A DNA stretch of 14,980 nt, taken from positions 1-14,980 of the forward strand of contig JAJXXS010000030.1 in NCBI GenBank assembly GCA_021780975.1, read 5' to 3'. This stretch comes from Pseudomonadota bacterium. GTDB taxonomy: Bacteria; Pseudomonadota; Gammaproteobacteria; Burkholderiales; Thiobacillaceae. Of the stretch, positions 14,376 to 14,980 are shown piece after piece. The position numbers and the translations under genes were made by a program. The notes below the pieces were generated by a model. It saw only the letters and a program-made list of their open reading frames with translations. It made no database searches and was not told where the DNA came from. Position 1 is the stretch's first letter; each line of letters opens with the position of its first letter.

Positions 14376-14980
14376 AGCGTGAGCCCCATGCGTTTCCCCG
14401 CCAGCGCGGCCGGCGGCGCCGGGATGGCCGCCGCGCGGACCGCCGCCAGCGCGGCGGTGTTGAAGGCGGCCATGACGCCGGGCACGAGGATGCGCACCTG
14501 TCCCACCGCGCCATCGCGCAGCGTGAACGCGACTTCGACCCGCCCCTGGGTGCCCATCATACGCGCCGCCTCAGGGTAGCGCACCGCAGCCTGGATGGCA
14601 GCCTTCACCCGCCCCAGGTAGCTGTCCTTGACCTGCGGGTCGGGAGCCGGCGGCGGGGGCGGCGGCGTCATCGCCTGAGGCGGCATGGGCGGCTGCGGAG
14701 GCGTGGGCGCAGCGACCGGAGACGGCGGCAGCGGCACAGGCTTGGGCGCGGCGATCTTGGGCGCCGGCCGGGGTGGTGCTTGTTTGTGCACCTCCGCCCT
14801 CTTCGGCAGCGGCCGCGGCATCGGCTTAACCACCGGCTTGGGTGGCGCCGCCGGTTTGGGTGCAGGCGGCGCGGTCAGGGTGATCTGGATGGGAGGAGCG
14901 CTCGGCGGCGGCGCCGCCGTTCTTGCCATCTCCACGGCGAGCGCTACCAGCAGGAGACCTTCGACGATCAGGGCAAAGAT
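14342..14980 (-). CDS. TonB-family energy transducer (N-terminus outside window)
   Basis: TonB proteins carry energy from the inner-membrane proton gradient to TonB-dependent outer-membrane receptors. The frame is open to the window edge: the first visible residues, IFALIVEGLLLVALAVEM, are the end of the N-terminal membrane anchor, so the GTG at 14935 and the ATG just after it are not the true start. After the anchor comes a Pro/Lys/Ala-rich spacer of about 85 residues (PKPAAPPKPVVKPMPRPLPK and later a run of prolines). The C-terminal TonB domain follows (YLGRVKAAIQAAVRYPEAAR, then GRVEVAFTLRDGAVGQVRIL and the closing LTLWVDFKLDGDY). The YPEAAR segment and the GxVxVxFxL pattern are diagnostic. 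It overlaps the phosphatase gene by 34 bases. exbB/exbD may lie further right, but that cannot be seen. Confidence 0.9.
   Translation of the reverse strand: MFALIVEGLLLVALAVEMARTAAPPPSAPPIQITLTAPPAPKPAAPPKPVVKPMPRPLPKRAEVHKQAPPRPAPKIAAPKPVPLPPSPVAAPTPPQPPMPPQAMTPPPPPPAPDPQVKDSYLGRVKAAIQAAVRYPEAARMMGTQGRVEVAFTLRDGAVGQVRILVPGVMAAFNTAALAAVRAAAIPAPPAALAGKRMGLTLWVDFKLDGDY

Noticed and set aside
1..14980. Mobile elements, CRISPR arrays, tRNA or rRNA genes
   Set aside because: No transposase, repeat-spacer pattern, tRNA-like fold or rRNA segment was seen; the order is compact chromosomal operons.

Overview
The window looks like a chromosomal segment of a GC-rich betaproteobacterium, perhaps of the Nitrosomonadales or Rhodocyclales type; I cannot name the species. 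This rests on three things: a PrsR/PrsT pair from the PEP-CTERM/exosortase system, a two-subunit glycyl-tRNA synthetase followed by gmhB-plsC-ygjP-gloA, and an OmpR/EnvZ pair. Coding density is very high, and once two small genes are added no stretch of more than 300 bases lacks a gene.

Layout. (1) 1-3661, plus strand: the 3' part of a sigma-54-dependent response regulator (PrsR), overlapping by 4 bases the large TPR lipoprotein PrsT. This is the right edge of an exopolysaccharide/exosortase locus whose remainder lies to the left. (2) 3678-9111, minus strand: a six-gene housekeeping operon, glyQ-glyS-gmhB-plsC-ygjP-like-gloA, with mostly overlapping or near-touching junctions. (3) 9112-9357: the intergenic region divergent to glyQ, with an A+T-rich tract and a well-formed candidate sigma-54 promoter pointing right. 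(4) 9358-9675, plus strand: two tandem ORFs of 51 and 52 codons with no function I recognise. Their central parts align with each other, suggesting a small duplicated family. (5) 9662-11649, minus strand: OmpR-type regulator and EnvZ-type kinase, overlapping by 4 bases. (6) 11650-11794: a divergent control region with an inverted GTTAC/GTAAC repeat, probably an OmpR-type site, and an extended -10 element placed so that ompR would be leaderless. (7) 11795-13022, plus strand: three small exported proteins, each with a strong ribosome binding site: an 86-residue charged protein, a glycine-zipper protein and a Tyr/Pro/Gly-rich protein with a His/Arg/Asp-rich tail. (8) 13023-14980, minus strand: a PhoD-family phosphatase downstream of a TonB-family energy transducer that runs off the right end.

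How the parts may fit together. PrsR is a sigma-54 activator, and the candidate sigma-54 promoter about 5.6 kb downstream drives the unknown small-ORF pair; regulation of that pair by PrsR is a testable guess, not a demonstrated link. OmpR/EnvZ, its divergent operator and the three exported proteins form a plausible envelope-response module. The most novel-looking element is the sigma-54-promoted tandem pair of tiny paralogous genes at 9358-9675.
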